64,000 nucleotides of DNA from Spinacia oleracea (taxonomy: Eukaryota > Streptophyta > Magnoliopsida > Caryophyllales > Amaranthaceae), in the NCBI RefSeq assembly GCF_020520425.1, contig NC_079492.1, forward strand, positions 144,119,861 through 144,183,860, given 5' to 3'. Below the pieces are notes generated by a model. The model was given only the letters and a program-made list of their open reading frames with translations, was not told the origin of the DNA and searched no databases. How positions within the stretch are numbered: position 1 is the stretch's first letter; every line of letters begins with the position of its first letter. Shown here piece after piece: positions 1 to 12,946 of the stretch. Position numbers and translations under genes: made by a program.

Positions 1-1260
1 AACCGTAGATGTTCAAATTAATATTGTTGATGAAATTAATAATAACAATATATTCAGTTTCTCAAGTCTCATGTTCAACTTATAAAGAATTTTATTCTAC
101 TAAATTCAACTTATTAAACTATGATATGTTTATAAATAAGAACACTTTTGCATGATGTTCAGTTTTTCAAGTCTCATGTTCAACTTATAAAGAACCGTGT
201 TCAACTAAGTTCAACCTATTAAAGAAATTAATGTGATTTGTATTGGAATTGAAATTTCAGGAGTTATAAAATTGTTGATGGCGTTTTCTTTGATAATATA
301 CACTGAGAATTTTGTGTAAGGTAGTGGATGAGTGTAAGGATACTTTGTTTTTGGGTGTTTCCTCGTAAGATGAATATGACACTAAAAAGTGATCCCCATT
401 TAGTTTATAATTTATCATGTTCAACTAAATTCAACCTATAAAACTATGATATGTTCAACTCTTTCGTGTGATGTTCAGTTTTTCAAGTCTTACGTTCAAT
501 TTATACAAAATTATGTTCAGCTAAATTTAACTTATAAAACTAATATATATTCAAACTTTTGTGTGATGTTCAATTCAGTTTCTCAAGTCTCATGTTCAAT
601 TTATAAAGAATTATGTACAGAGTCATGTTCAACTAAAATGCAAGCAGCAACAGTAAAAAGAAGATGTTTGTTATTCTTTACTAAAATATAAAAAGTGGCG
701 TTGTCTAAATATTGTCATGTTCAGTTTATAATTTTTCATGTTCAACTTATAAAATATAAAATTTAATTTATAAAAGATGATGTTCAGAAATAAGAACACT
801 TTTGTGTGATGTTCAGTTTCTCAAGTCTCATGTTCAATTAAATTCAACTTATTAATTAAACTATGATATTTTCATAAATAAGAACACTTTTGCGTGATGT
901 TCAGTTTCTCAAGTCTTATGTTCAACTTATACAGAATAATGTTCAATTAAAAACATTATGATTTTCCTGCAGGAAGAAAAAGTTCAATAAGAATGCGACA
1001 ACAAAAGAAGAAGGCTGATTTAGAAATGGAAGATATGGTATTAAGAGAGGCTGTAAGAATTGAAGGCAGGAGCAACCAAAAAAGAATCTACAAATAAGTA
1101 AGAAAAAGAAAGAGAATAGAGATCGTTGTGGCGAAAAAAGTGGAAGCCGAAAGGAAGGAAGCTGAAAAATTAGAAGCCTAGAAAGAGAAGAGGCAACAAC
1201 CACTAAAATAGAGGATGGAGATAGAAAATAAATGTCATGTTCATTTTCTGAACATGAATG
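1..1260. repeat. Degenerate AT-rich repeat built on TGTTCA words, plus a decayed charged-coding stretch
   Basis: The words TTTCTCAAGTCTCATGTTCA and ATGTTCAACTTATAAAGAA recur with variation (about 60, 165, 480, 575, 820 and 905) in imperfect units of roughly 100 bp. From about 960 to 1250 the + strand reads as short Lys/Glu-rich pieces broken by stops, like the decayed tail of a transposon-encoded or captured gene. No family can be named. There is no conserved open frame and no regular spacer, so it is neither a gene nor a CRISPR array. Confidence 0.6.
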
Positions 1261-1608
1261 TTCATTAAATTACTTTAAATGTCCATTTTTTTGTTCCTTA
1301 TGTGTGCTTCCAGCTTACTAAAATAATGAGATGTTTTTTTTTCTGGAAAACATGTGTAATAAAAAATTTAATTTTCTTTTTTTAAAATAAAGGAAACATA
1401 ATAATGCACTAAAAAAAGAAGGCTGAAACTACTAAAACGAAGCATTGAAGCTCATATGCATGTAGAATTGCATGCATAGCTATGCAGCCAAAAATTTGGG
1501 CTGTGTCTTGATCGCGCGCGTCCCAAGGCAAAAAAAAAAAAAAGTAAACATAAGAAATGCTATTGTAGTTTAAGTGTATAGTAGATGATGGAAAAGTCAT
1601 TGTATACC

Positions 1609-1999
1609 TAAAGATGGCCGTGGGCCGGGCCGACCCGATGCCCAACCCGACCCGACACGAAAAAAGCACGGCCCGACACGAGCACGCAAAAAGCACGGCC
1701 CGGCACGGGCACGAAGTCGTGGGCTGTGGGTCGGGCCTGGGCCTTACTTCTTTGGAAAAAGCACGACAAGGCACGACACGACTCGACCCGACACGACAAA
1801 GTACGTTAAATTTAGTCAAATTAGCCTTAGGCATGACACGAAAGCACGTGGGCTTGGGCCGGGCCTGGGCCTTATTTTTAACTTTTCGGCCCGGCACGAC
1901 ACGAAACAACGTGGGCCTGGCGTGGGCCTGGCACGGTTAGGCCCACGACCCGTGGGCTCGCCACGAAGCACGGCCTGGCCCGGCCCACAACCATCTTTA
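1609..1999. mobile_element. hAT-like non-autonomous element filled with a GCACGGCCCGACACG word array
   Basis: The ends are inverted: TAAAGATGGCCGTGGGCC on the left and the complement of TAAAGATGGTTGTGGGCC on the right. They are flanked by a perfect 8-bp duplication, TGTATACC, at 1601-1608 and 2000-2007. TAAAGATG resembles the Tam3 terminus of the hAT superfamily. The 391-bp interior is almost entirely a degenerate array of GC-rich words (cggcccgacacg, gcacgac, gtgggcctgg), far richer in GC than its flanks. It encodes nothing credible; the open frames across it are composition artefacts. Confidence 0.85.
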
Positions 2000-2005
2000 T
2001 GTATA

Positions 2006-2343
2006 CCCCCTCCGTCCCTTAATACTCGCACCAGTTTGACCGGTGTGGAGTTTAAGACATTTAAATTGACTTATTAATTTAATAGGTGTTAGTTGATAGT
2101 GGGGTATTTTTTTTAATATAGTTAGTGGGAAATTGGTAAGAGGTGGAGAGTGGTGAGTGGGGGTGTGAATTTTTAAATGATTTTTTGTAGGGAATAGGGG
2201 TGTAGGTGGGGTTAGTAATTAAGTAAGTGTGAAAAATAATACGGAGTATAATATTGGTAGAAATTTTCATTTATAGAAGCAGTGCAAGTATTAAGGGACG
2301 ACCCAAAAAGGAAAGCGGTGCGAGTATTAAGGGACGGAAGGAG
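2006..2343. mobile_element. Stowaway-like MITE, family 1
   Basis: Inverted ends (CTCCGTCCCTTAATACTCGC on the left, its near-perfect complement ending at 2343) are flanked by TA at 2004-2005 and 2344-2345. The ctccgtccctt start is the usual Stowaway (Tc1/mariner) signature. A second full copy lies at 28271-28595. The left flank is shared with the target duplication of the adjoining hAT-like element. Confidence 0.9.
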
Positions 2344-2345
2344 TA

Positions 2346-3350
2346 ATTGTATTAATAAATTGAAGGTATACTTAATGCATTCACTGATTCACATATTTGT
2401 TAGGTATTGATTGAAGAAAAATTAGTTTGGAACATGTTTTTTGTGGGGTCCATGCATTTCAGGCCCGATCTCTAAGTCTTGAATTATAAAAATTTCAGTC
2501 TCTTATCTGGACCGATTTAGACCGATGAACACCCCTAGGCGAAAGCCCTGAGATCGAGGAGAGAGACACTCCCGATTACAAATTTAAAATAAACTCTTCC
2601 TCAATAAAGATCTGGCCTCATTTCGAGGTTATGAAATCAAACCGCGTTCTATTGTTAAGGATTTAAGGTTGATCGTTTACTTTTCTTTTTGCCTTTTACT
2701 CTAATAAAGCATGACATGGAAAGTTGGACTAGACTGAATGATGTACCATAAATACCAATTCCGCAGGTCATTCCCTTTACCTACCTAACAAAAGGTTAAT
2801 TGAAACTTAATTTCCGTTTGTTTAGACAGAATATCCTTTTCTCGAAAATTCTCAAAAAATAACTTTCCATTTTCATTTGCTTATTTTTTTAAAAGGTTGT
2901 TGAAAAATAATTTTTCCAAGTGAAAACATTCCTTTTTAGAATAATTGTTCATTAAACAAACTTTTATATTTCGTTTTCTCTTTTCCACTTCTATTTTCTT
3001 TTTCAATATATCTTTCTTTGTAAAAAAAAAAAAAATAAACTATTTTACTAATTTGAAAACTAGAATGTACCCATGTTAATGCACGAGATTGATTGTTATA
3101 TATTGGGTGTATGATTGGGTGGTTACGTGAGAAGTTAGTAGGTTAGTTAGTTAGTTATTTTTAGGAATGTTTTATTTTGTTATTTTGAGAAGTTACTCCG
3201 TAGTAGGGTAAGTATTTCTTTTTTTTTTTTGAAGGAAAAATAAAAAATTATATGCAGATTAAAAGGGATTGCATGTAATTGTAAGGATGGAGTTTTGGAG
3301 GTTTGTGATTAAAAGTTGAGCAATTGACATTCTTATTTAATTCATAAACT
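2346..3350. other. Non-coding stretch with one Helitron-like terminus
   Basis: No gene is visible. At 3060-3063 CTAG follows an A and is followed by a weak hairpin-like sequence (cccatgttaatgcacgag), as at the two clearer Helitron 3' ends in this window read on the minus strand. The remainder is AT-rich with homopolymer runs and no recognisable second end. Confidence 0.35.
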
Positions 3351-3764
3351 TTTGTGTTGGACTGCCTAACGGTTATACCATTTTTTTGGTACTAACTAAC
3401 CTAGTATAAAACATAACTAAAGTACTAAAATCATAATTAATTGAATAACAAAATAGTTAAGGTATAAAGACCCGTCAAAAATAAATAAATATATAAAGAC
3501 AAATAGTTATTAATTTTGAACAAACTTATTATTAACTAAAACTCATAAAATTTTAACTAATTGATCTCATTGCTTGACTAATCAGTTTCATTGTTTAACT
3601 AATTGGTTCGGTTGCATAACTATTGGTTTCGTTACTTAACTAATTGAATTTCAGATTTAACTAATTGATTTCAATGATTAACTAATTAGTTAAAGTGCAT
3701 AACTAATTAGTTAAAGTGCATAAAGTGATCTAACCGTTATGCTGTGTTTCCTAAAAGTTTATAT
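3351..3764. repeat. Inverted-end element with internal array of TTAACTAATTGRTTTCATTG words
   Basis: The left end reads cataaacttttgtgttgg then gcctaacggtta. The complement of the right end reads tataaacttttaggaaacac then gcataacggtta, so about 30 bp match imperfectly as inverted ends. Between them (3545-3725) lies a degenerate direct array with a unit of about 20-30 bp containing aactaattg. No clear target duplication was found, so the superfamily is unassigned. Confidence 0.45.
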
Positions 3765-3901
3765 ACTACGTATTTAATTTTACTTTGAAAATTAATTTCC
3801 ATGATAAATTATTTAACTTGTCCGTCAAAACAAATGGAGCATAGATTGGAATAAATGAACATTGCCAACTTCCACAAATAACTTAGCAAAAGGAAGATCT
3901 G

Positions 3902-3909
3902 GCGGGAAA
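3902..3909 (-). promoter_or_regulatory. E2F consensus site in the UBR7 promoter
   Basis: GCGGGAAA on the + strand is TTTCCCGC on the minus strand, an exact match to the plant E2F site TTTSSCGC. It lies about 200 bp upstream of the UBR7 start codon, between intergenic DNA and the pyrimidine-rich leader (about 3966-4000). Binding is inferred from the consensus only. Confidence 0.5.
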
Positions 3910-4108
3910 TATCGTAGCAGTCCCTAAAATCAATGAACTCGAATATAAAAGCCCAAAACCAAACCCCCCTTCTCACTCATTCCCTCTCTCTTACTAACTA
4001 CTTCAGTGCCCCAAATATGCAATTTTCAGCGTTCTGCTAAAAGTTAGGGTTTAATCGCTAATTTATCTCATACAATTTTGCAGTTTTCCTTCTAAATTCT
4101 CACAAACA

Positions 4109-7100
4109 ATGGATGATGTGTTTGAAGATGATAATGAAAAGGAGACCTGCACTCTCAATGAGTACCTGGATGACATCGAAGAACGCGAAATGGTATTTTT
4201 TTCGTCACTTACCTGATTTTAATTAGGGTTTTTGAGTTTTTCTTTAGTTTGATTTGTTATCGCTTGTTTTAATTTGGTTATTAATTTTGATTGCTGGAAG
4301 TGATAATTATGCCGAGCTGCTGATGCATGCTTCAATTTTTTTTTCACTTGTATGATTAATCGGTATGTAGAATTTGCGAATTATTCCGTATTTTCCCTCA
4401 ATAACGTCTTGTTAGAATGAAAATTGTACTAGACTGTTTATGCTTTTACAATGTGCTACTACAGACTATAGCTAATTGGGCAGCCAAAATTGGTTGCTTA
4501 ATGCTTTTGGCGAATTCCGTGCCAGTATTAACATCTGAAGTGGGTTAAGCTTTTTTTTTTTGATTTGTAATTGATTATAACTGTAAATCAAGCTTCTGGA
4601 GGGTTTTATTTGGGATGGAATATCTCAATGGATTGATTGTAAATTCTAAACAATAGAGAGGCAACATGGGGATAGGTACTTGACTATAGTCCGATTAACT
4701 CATTGCCGTGTATAATTTTGTTGGGTAGGACTTAATGAGTCTTTAACTCTTTTTGCTTTCAGGCCTTTAACATGAGAAAGGCTATGTACATTTGAACCCT
4801 CCTAAGCTGAAGGCTTGATATAGGCATTCGAGTAATGATATGATATTGTAACAATACATGGCTCCTCTGAGAAACTACAAGAATTGTTGCATAATCAGTA
4901 AACATTCTACTAGCCTTGTGCTTGTTAAGTGTAAATTTGAATGGTTGTTAGCATCTGATTCCTTCGGTTTTCCACCTCATTTACTCATTGTTGCCACTTT
5001 CTTCCCGCTTACTGCCGGCGATCTTCTGTATATGTATGCTGCAGGCTGCAGCTGAGCGAGTGAGCGGGATTCAATATCAATTCTAATGGTTGGGCTGTTA
5101 GGTTAAATGTTTAGCGTCTTTTTTAGGGTTCTATGAATTAATTAATGTTTAGCAACATCAACTTCAGTGGTTGTCACTTGTCAATACCCGTTTGTATGCA
5201 TCTGTTAGTTGTCCTATGTAATTGTGCTAACTGGCTGTATAAGTTATTAGTTTACATCCACTGCTTCTTCTCATTAGACGTTCATGGCATGACAATGGTT
5301 GTCCGTATAGTACAAACTTAAAATTGTCTGCAAAGAGTAGTTGTATTTCCTTGATCCTATATAACAACATTGTTGTGTTACAGGAAGCTGAAATGGTCTT
5401 GGGTGGTGATGATGGAGATGAGTGTACATACTCGAAAGGTTATTTGAAAAGGCAAGCCATATTTTCATGTTTGACATGCACTCCTGAAGGAAATGCTGGA
5501 TTTTGCACTGCATGTAGCCTTTCTTGCCATGAAGGACACGAGGTAACGTTTATTCTGCTTAGAACGATAGAGGAGGATCTTTCTCCCTGATTTTTGGTTG
5601 CCCTATCTGTCTCAAATTGGTGTGAAGAAAGTTAAAAGTCAATGCAAGGCTATATAAAAGGTAGTAGTATACTTGTATTTTATACGGCTCTTAAGTTTTC
5701 ACATCCCAGAGACCCAAACTTTACAATTTGGCATACATTTATTTGCATTGCTAATTCACACTCGAAATCATGGGATTTCGTGAATGATTTTTTGTTTTTG
5801 GTAAGTAAGAGAAATTTTATTACTTGACCCAACTGAAAGTATACAAAAAAGGAAAGAAGTAGAGACAAGACTCTACCCAGCTTCCTAAAACAACAACTTA
5901 AACACAAGCACAAAAGCCAAACAACATGTAAGCACCAATTAGGCAATTACAGGGACTGCAACCAGTCCAAATCTGATCGAGTGACCTTCTTCTTCAGCAA
6001 ATTCTTCACTCTTTCCTTCACGCAAAACTTGATCTCCTGCACTGTTTTATACACTCCTGTTATTTTGGAGTTCCAAAGAACATTATTCCTCTCCTTCCAG
6101 ATCATGTAACCTGTAGCCACAACAGCAGAAACAATAATCTGCTGTCTAAATCGTGGGCCCTTATATAATTTCTGTTAGCCCAAGACAACAGTTTGGGGAA
6201 CTCTGTGGTAAGTGCCCTTATACCAAGCCACTCTTTATTCAGCTCTATACACTGGAAACTGTAATGGCATTCAAAGAACAAGTGCTTGTGGGATTCAGAA
6301 CTATGATCGCAAATAACACAACGATCACTCTGGTAGACTCCTATCTTGTGAAGTCTGCACCTAGTTTGCAGCCTCTCGTGCATTATCAGCCACGCCACAA
6401 ATCTGTGTTTAGGATTATTATAATGATTCCGCACTAGCTTACACCAATGCAGATTCTGACTCAGCTCAACTAGTTTAGAGTATATTTGAGCAACTGCGAA
6501 CTTACTTTGATTTAACCAAGCATTACCTAAGTGATGTGTCAGGTTGTCTCTAGCCTTGCACATGTGCTTAAGAGCCCAACTGGCATAAATGAAATATTTT
6601 TTAGTTATATTGAACAATTAAATTCAGAATTTCGGCTTGTCCTAACACGACGAGTCGCTGAAAAGTTCCCACCAAATATCTTCAGTTCTTCACTGGCTTG
6701 ATTTCATTTTATTTATCAGTTATGGGCGAATGACGCAATAAATCAAATTTATAATGTCTACATTAGTTGGAGAATATCATGTAAACTAAAACTGCTTCTT
6801 AAGATGGTCATTTAATAGAAACAAAAGTGAATGCAGAATGGGGGTGGCTTGGTATGGAGTTCTTGCCTTTTGTGTTCTTCATGTTTATTTTTCAGTAAAC
6901 GCTTGATACCATTTTTCTGACTATCCAATCTCACAATGCAACTGAATTTTGTTTGCATATGCATTCCTTGACTAATTATTCTCTATACTCCTGATTATTT
7001 GAGATGCCCTTCTCTGATATTTCATGCCTGTTCTAATGGCTGATGTTTAGTATTCTGCTTCTTGAAATTTTGATGTAAGCAAGAATTTTTCTTTTCCATT

Positions 7101-9554
7101 GGTGAATAGTTCTTTAACACTTCACTTGCATTTATGTTGCTCTATTAAGAGTTAGGCAATTTTTTTTAAGTCTAGTGGTAATATGAAGTGCCTTTGGAGC
7201 TGTTTCTCTAGACATTTCGAACTAGATATTTATCTTTATTTTTTATTGTTGTTTTTTGATGGACTTGATTGTTGTTTTTTGATGGACTTGATTGTTGATT
7301 TTTTCACCTTATGGTTCTGCAAGTTTCTGTTATTTTGTTATAATGGATGATGTAAAGTTGACTGGGTCAAGGGTGAATGGCTCATTTAGTCGACCTGGCT
7401 TATGCTGTATGGATCTTGACTTTTCTTTTGTCTTTTTCTTCCTGCTTTCATGAGCTTAGATTAGGAAGGAATTTGAAAGATAGATGATTTAAGGATGCTA
7501 AGTATCTAAGTTGATAATACTCCGTAGGATACTGTTTTTATCATGCGTTTGACTTGTTTATATTCTATTCATGAGATATTCCTTTCAAGACAGACAGCCA
7601 CAAGAACCTTACAGGTTGTTGTTTTTGTAGATTGTGGAGCTATGGACCAAGAGAAACTTTAGGTGTGATTGTGGAAATTCTAAGTTTGGCTGCTTCATCT
7701 GTAAGCTTCAGCCAAGTAAGGACATAGAAAATGCGGAGAACTCTTATAACCATAACTTCAAAGGTACATACTGTACTTGTGATCGCCCTTATCCTGATCC
7801 TAGTGTTGAAGAGGAGGAAGAGATGATACAGTGTTGTGTATGCGAAGATTGGTATCACAGGGAGCATCTTGGTCTCGAGTCCTCTGAAAAGGTTGGCGTC
7901 TTTGCATTTGTCTTTTCATTTGTTACAGTGCTCCGTTCCAGGACTTGTTTAGTTCTTATTTTCACCACAGTGGTGCTTTGAAATTCTAAGGTCTAGCTGG
8001 ACAAATAACTTTGTTGATTCTGTCCCTTCGACTTGGAGAGGGAGCTCACTAGTCACTACTGCAGATATACCTTCAAAAATTACATAGCTAAACAAATAGC
8101 AGTGTTTTCCAAATTTCAAATACCACTTTTCTTGAGTGTAGGAAAAAGAAATTCGTAATGCATATAAAAATCAATGATGAAAATGAGGCGCAATATGATA
8201 TCCGTTTGATTTATCCGTAAAGGCACTGTTGATGCTCTGGTCAGTGAGTCAGTCTACGTTCAACAATGGAGCTGCGGCTCATCAAGGGTTGTGTTCTTGG
8301 CAGTGTAGCTTTGGCATTGGTTTCTTTTGTCTGTTTTGGTAATCCTATATGCTATTAAGTCCTAGCATTTCTTGCACGGATCCATGTAAATAAAGCAATA
8401 TATCCTGCTCCCTTGGATGCTATTCTACTGGCTCTTTTCTTAGTCATCTTTGAATGATGTAATTGTGATTGTCCTAGAGAACTTTTTTCATTCATTTTCC
8501 AATTGGACAATTTCTAAGAGGACTCCTGCTCCCTGTATCATATTTTGTGCTTTTTCAAATTTTCACCATGTCTTGCAAACAATCATCTTTCTTTTCTTCT
8601 GTCCATTTCCCTTTTATCCAATTTTGACTTTGCGGAGTTATGCTTGTGTCTATATGCTATTTTGTTATGATTTAAGGCAACTCTATGTCTTTCAGATTCC
8701 CGTGAACGAGGAAGGGGAGGTTTTATACGAGGATCTTATTTGCCCAGGATGTTCAGCAGCTTGTTCTTTCTTAGCCTTTTATCCCCAGAACATCTTTGTT
8801 GCTCCTAGTAAGCATGAGGTGGTTGCAAATGATGAAAAAGGGAAAGGAATACTAGAAGAGACTTCATCTACCTGTGCCACCACTGTCAAAATAATGGATA
8901 CTAGCTGTGACCACTTGAAACCATGTGATGGTGGTGATATTAAGCCTGGGAATATATCTAGTAGCGAGAAGTTGGTTTCAGCAGAAATGCCTGAGAAAGC
9001 GTTGAGCTTGAATAAATGCAGTCAAGATGGAAGCTCGGGTACTTCTTGTCAGCTTGGTTTTGATATTGGGGCTGCACCACCACCAGTGGAAAGGAAAAAG
9101 GGTATATTCCTTATAAAGAACTGGAGGGATACCCTCTGCCGATGTGAAAAATGTTCTAATTTCTACAAACAGAAGCGTGTCAGTTTTCTGATTGACAAGG
9201 ATGATTCAATTGCGGAGTATGAGAAGAGGGCACAGCAGAGAAGGGAAGAAAGGCTGCAGAAACAGGAGGGTGCCTTCAATAACCTTGGTCATGTAGAAAA
9301 AGTGGAAATTATGAGTGGCATTGTGGAAATGAAAGATGAGATGGATGCTTTCTTTGTATGCCTATTTCCCTTCTACTGCTTTAATATCAGTTTGTTTCAT
9401 AATGATTCTCATATTAGGGTTGATAATGAGTTTGTTTTTGCTTTATTTTGAAAACCCTTTTCAGGCAAATCGTGATGCATCACAGGCAGTTACGTCTGCT
9501 GATATTTATGAACTATTTGACAACCTCAAAAGGAAACGCCGCCGTGAAATGTAA
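4109..9554 (+). CDS. UBR7: UBR7-type E3 ubiquitin ligase (UBR box plus PHD finger)
   Basis: Five phase-consistent exons, all GT-AG: 4109-4192, 5384-5542, 7631-7891, 8696-9355 and 9465-9554, giving 417 residues, close to the length of animal UBR7. The UBR box spans about residues 42-105 (Cys 42, 57, 60, 69, 72, 76, 93, 95, 102, 105 and His 77, 80) and would bind N-degrons or histone tails. A PHD finger follows at about 128-193 (Cys 129, 131, 149, 152, His 157/160, Cys 184, 187). The C-terminal third has the family's WRDTLCRCEKC block, a charged helix and a basic KRKRRRE tail, likely a nuclear signal. In animals UBR7 ubiquitinates histone H2B; the plant role is inferred. Intron 2 (2 kb) holds a LINE remnant. 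Open frames extending into introns beside exons 2-4 are read-through, not exon sequence. Confidence 0.93.
5786..6617 (-). mobile_element. 5'-truncated L1-type LINE remnant in UBR7 intron 2
   Basis: Minus-strand coding (6102-6617) carries the plant L1 reverse-transcriptase zinc-binding domain: KHRFVAWL, a CVIC..SSESHKHLFFEC zinc pattern and a Trp-rich end. The low-coordinate side has T-runs near 5788-5799, the expected A-tail side. Only the end of ORF2 remains, so the copy cannot move. It is antisense to the host gene and sits well inside the intron. I could not find a convincing target duplication. Confidence 0.8.
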
Positions 9555-12500
9555 GCAGTGTCGTAGATCCCTGTAAGTTGGATGTTAAGTTATGCTCTAG
9601 CTTGTTTTATATAGTTGTGTACTTGTGAGACCTCTGAACCTTTCTCGGTGTTTGGACAATGTTCGGATGCAGTTTGTGCTTACTTTGTTTCTCTGCACCT
9701 TGATTCATCGTCATTTATGTGTAATGGCATTTTTATGTATGGCATTTCTCATGAACTATTTAGGTTGTCATCAATTTTGTTGCGTACCCCTTCAAACCCC
9801 ACCATATTATCTCTTCAACGTCTCTATGTTGTCATATCTGATTTCTTTTGTTTCAAACAAAGGTTTCCTGTACATTTAAGCAAGAAGTTAGGTGGAAATC
9901 GGTTTGCTCCTAAGTTCAGTTGTGGACCTAACTGATCAAGGGGGTTGTTGGGGTCAATTTTCAGTTAATCATTTATTGCTGGAGCGACGATACGACTTTT
10001 ACACTTGAATAGTTGAATTACTTAAGGAAGACTGCTAAAAGATACCACCTTTCAAAAAATGAGTGTTCTTTTGAGTTCTTGATTTTGGCATTACTAGCAA
10101 TTGTAGAGATCCATCTGTTGCCTCAATTAAACGTTCTTTGCTTACAGATAGTGATATGGTTTGTTTGGCTTTGTCTTCAATTGTTGTTGACTTTTAATTT
10201 GAGCTGCTGAATATGTCTGTTCTTCAATAGTGGTGCACAGCCTCTTCTACCTTGCCTCTGGATTTGATTGGGATTACTATTAATTTTTGGTGTAGATTTT
10301 TCTTAAGATGTGCAGTTTGTTTCCATGATTTGATGCTTAATTGTTAGTGTTCTTGTTAGCTTATAGTGTGTAATGTTTACCTGTCACTCTCTGTGTTAAA
10401 TTGCGATCAGAAATATCTACAGGTGTTCCATTTTTTATCAAGTAAAAGTCGACCCAATAAAAATAAAACTCTCTAGGAAAAGGAACATGTTAGATAATTA
10501 ACACTTGCCAAAAAGACAAATTCCCCTATAAAAATAGAGTTTAGATTAAAATAATAGGGTTGGAGGTTTTCGAGTAAACGTGCCTTTTGATTATTTTATT
10601 TAGTACTATATGGTTAGCATGTTACTATGTTAGTCATAACTAATTGAAAACGGATTGGACACTTAGTTGGTAGATTGGTCAGATTTTCATATCCTCCAGT
10701 TGCTCACCTGCATTTAAATGGAGTTAAATTTGTCCTAAAAAGTTCACCAAGATTACTTGGTGTTCATTAGAAAATATTTTGATATTTATTCATCCTATTC
10801 TTGGAAAATTTATATGTCCCATGTATGGTAGTATGACGAAATAAAACCATGTTGTGGTTGATGGCATGAAAAGTAACAAGTTGGGTTGTCAGTCTGTTAC
10901 CAAGTTAGATGAGCATCATTGTCAATTAGATCCCCTATTAATGTTACACTGTCATTTTATTACTAGTTTGGAAGTTTTGCTAATTAGTAATTACTACGGG
11001 AGTACTAGCTAGTCAAGGGAGTTGGGCAAGGTAGCATCTTAGGTGCACGGGCATTGTTACCTGCCCATTCTTTAGCTAAGCAGCTTGTTTTTTTTTATTG
11101 AAAAAGGGAAGTGATTGGGTAAGGAGTAGCAATACTAGCATATGCTTCATTTTGGCGGCATGGGTTGCTATTAGTGATTTAGTGTGATATGTTCATTGGT
11201 TTGGAGCCATTGCTAGGCTGTCTAGGAATTAGGAGTACGAATTACAGTAACTTCTTTTTCTTAGGGTGATTTTTTTGAGACTGCCTCACTACGCAAGACT
11301 TTCTCATAGATAAATACCATTTTGGAGTTGTAAATGTGTGGAGAATGCATCCTTTGAAGTTCCACTTATTGGAGTATTATTAGTCCAACTTAGTTACTAG
11401 TTAGTTTATGAATTATGAGATGTAAAAGTCTCATTATCGTCGTACAATTTTTAAGATTTTGAGTTGTGAAAGGATATCTGGATAAGAGTAAAATCATGTT
11501 TCAGATTGGACAAAAAGACGGGAACTTCAATTATCTTACTATTTGATTATTCAAGCTATGGTGTTTGCATACTCTGGAGTCTGGAATGCAATGTTAGAGC
11601 CCGAGGATAATATGAGTACTTAACTACGGAATACTTATATGAGGAGTTTCTCCTATTCATTTTTCTCCAGAACTACCTTCAGATTTAAACACCTAAGTCA
11701 GTGACAAATTGAACCCCTTAAACCCCTCCTTATTTCCGCCTATTATCTATACCTAACCATTGTACTAAGAATTGAGTCTTCCAGATTGTTCATGGAACTA
11801 GAGCGAACCCAGATCCCTTATTTGAGCCTAATCTGAAGTCGTCTTCTAATTTTTTGTTAATTATTGACAATGAGTAAAAATATGAAAATAAGTAGTTCAA
11901 GGTAGAAAATTTCCTATGTTGGTGCCCACTACCATGTGATTACTAGTGTGGAGGTTGTACTAGGAAGCCGTGGGACATTCCAAGTCTTAATATGCTTGAC
12001 AACTATTCTTGCCAGATTTCTTCAACTTTTGTTACAAAATCTTGTGACGAAAAAAGGCCATGGAAGAAGGTTGAAGATTAGTTTCAAAGTTGATGGTAAA
12101 AGCCGACAAAATCAAGATCTTAGGGCCTGATTTGCTAAATCTCTGGGCTAATAAATAATTAATCATCTACCATCACAGTTACCTAGCAAATCTATGGAAG
12201 TTGTTAACAGGTGATGTTGTGAATCTTGATTTGTTAACACTTTTCCTCTTGAAAGGAAAGTTTTTTGTGGATGATATGTTTTTCCACAACGGTCAAAAAG
12301 GAGATTGAGTTATTCAATAATAATGTTGAAAACTTGGTCATTTCTTTCTACCTAAACAAAGAGTCACTTGTGTCGTAAAATTATTAATTGGGTTTTCCAC
12401 CGATTTGTGAAAGTGATGTCTTTTGTCACCAGATTTATTACTACAGTTGAGAAGTTGTCTCTTCTCAATAGTTCTCTAGGTGGGTGGGGGATTGAGGGAT

Positions 12501-12684
12501 GAATGTTATATAGGGTCGGATGATTTTCTATACAACGGTTGCATCACGTAGACAGACCTTTTGACAATCTGGTAATTGGGTTTATTTTACTCCGTACAAA
12601 CTTTTCATAGGTCAGTAATTGGTCTACACTATACTCTGTATGTAAGATATACACCACCTGTATTGTATTGTAATGAGTACATTG
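9555..12684. other. Intergenic DNA downstream of UBR7, no gene seen
   Basis: The first few hundred bases are the probable UBR7 3' UTR. The rest is AT-rich, with short open frames lacking any family motif or plausible splice structure. Scattered tactccgta-type fragments suggest old MITE debris. Nothing here supports a gene call. Confidence 0.6.
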
Positions 12685-12686
12685 TA

Positions 12687-12946
12687 CTTCTTCCGTTCAT
12701 ATATACTCGCAACGTTTGGTTTTTTTTTACACTATTCACATATTCCACTTTGACTATTATTGGTGATTATATGTCAGATCAAACATAGTCATGTGAAATC
12801 TTGTTAGATTCGTCTCAGTACGTATTTTCAAAATATCAACTTTTTATAACTTTTACTTGTATTGAATTTAAGATGTTAACGAACATAGTTGTGCATTGAC
12901 ATGCGTGAAAGTGACCAACGTTGCAAGTATTTCCAAACGGAGGAAG
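12687..12946. mobile_element. Stowaway-like MITE, family 2, copy 1
   Basis: The ends ttccgttcatatatactcgc and the complement of gcaagtatttccaaacggag are inverted and flanked by TA. Length is 260 bp. It matches the element at 14463-14721 in ends, length and interior (acgcatg, ttgcgagtatt), so the two are copies of one family. Confidence 0.85.

Noticed and set aside
1-960. Regular repeats suggesting a CRISPR-like or satellite array
   Set aside because: Unit length and spacing vary and the organism is a plant; this is degenerate repeat DNA.
1409-2031. Several long Arg/Pro/Cys-rich open frames on both strands
   Set aside because: They lie across the hAT word array, where GC-rich periodic sequence keeps several frames open at once.
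8450-8695. Upstream extension of UBR7 exon 4
   Set aside because: Intron 3 happens to be open in this frame; the acceptor ttcag at 8691-8695 joins exon 3 in phase and the extension lacks family similarity.
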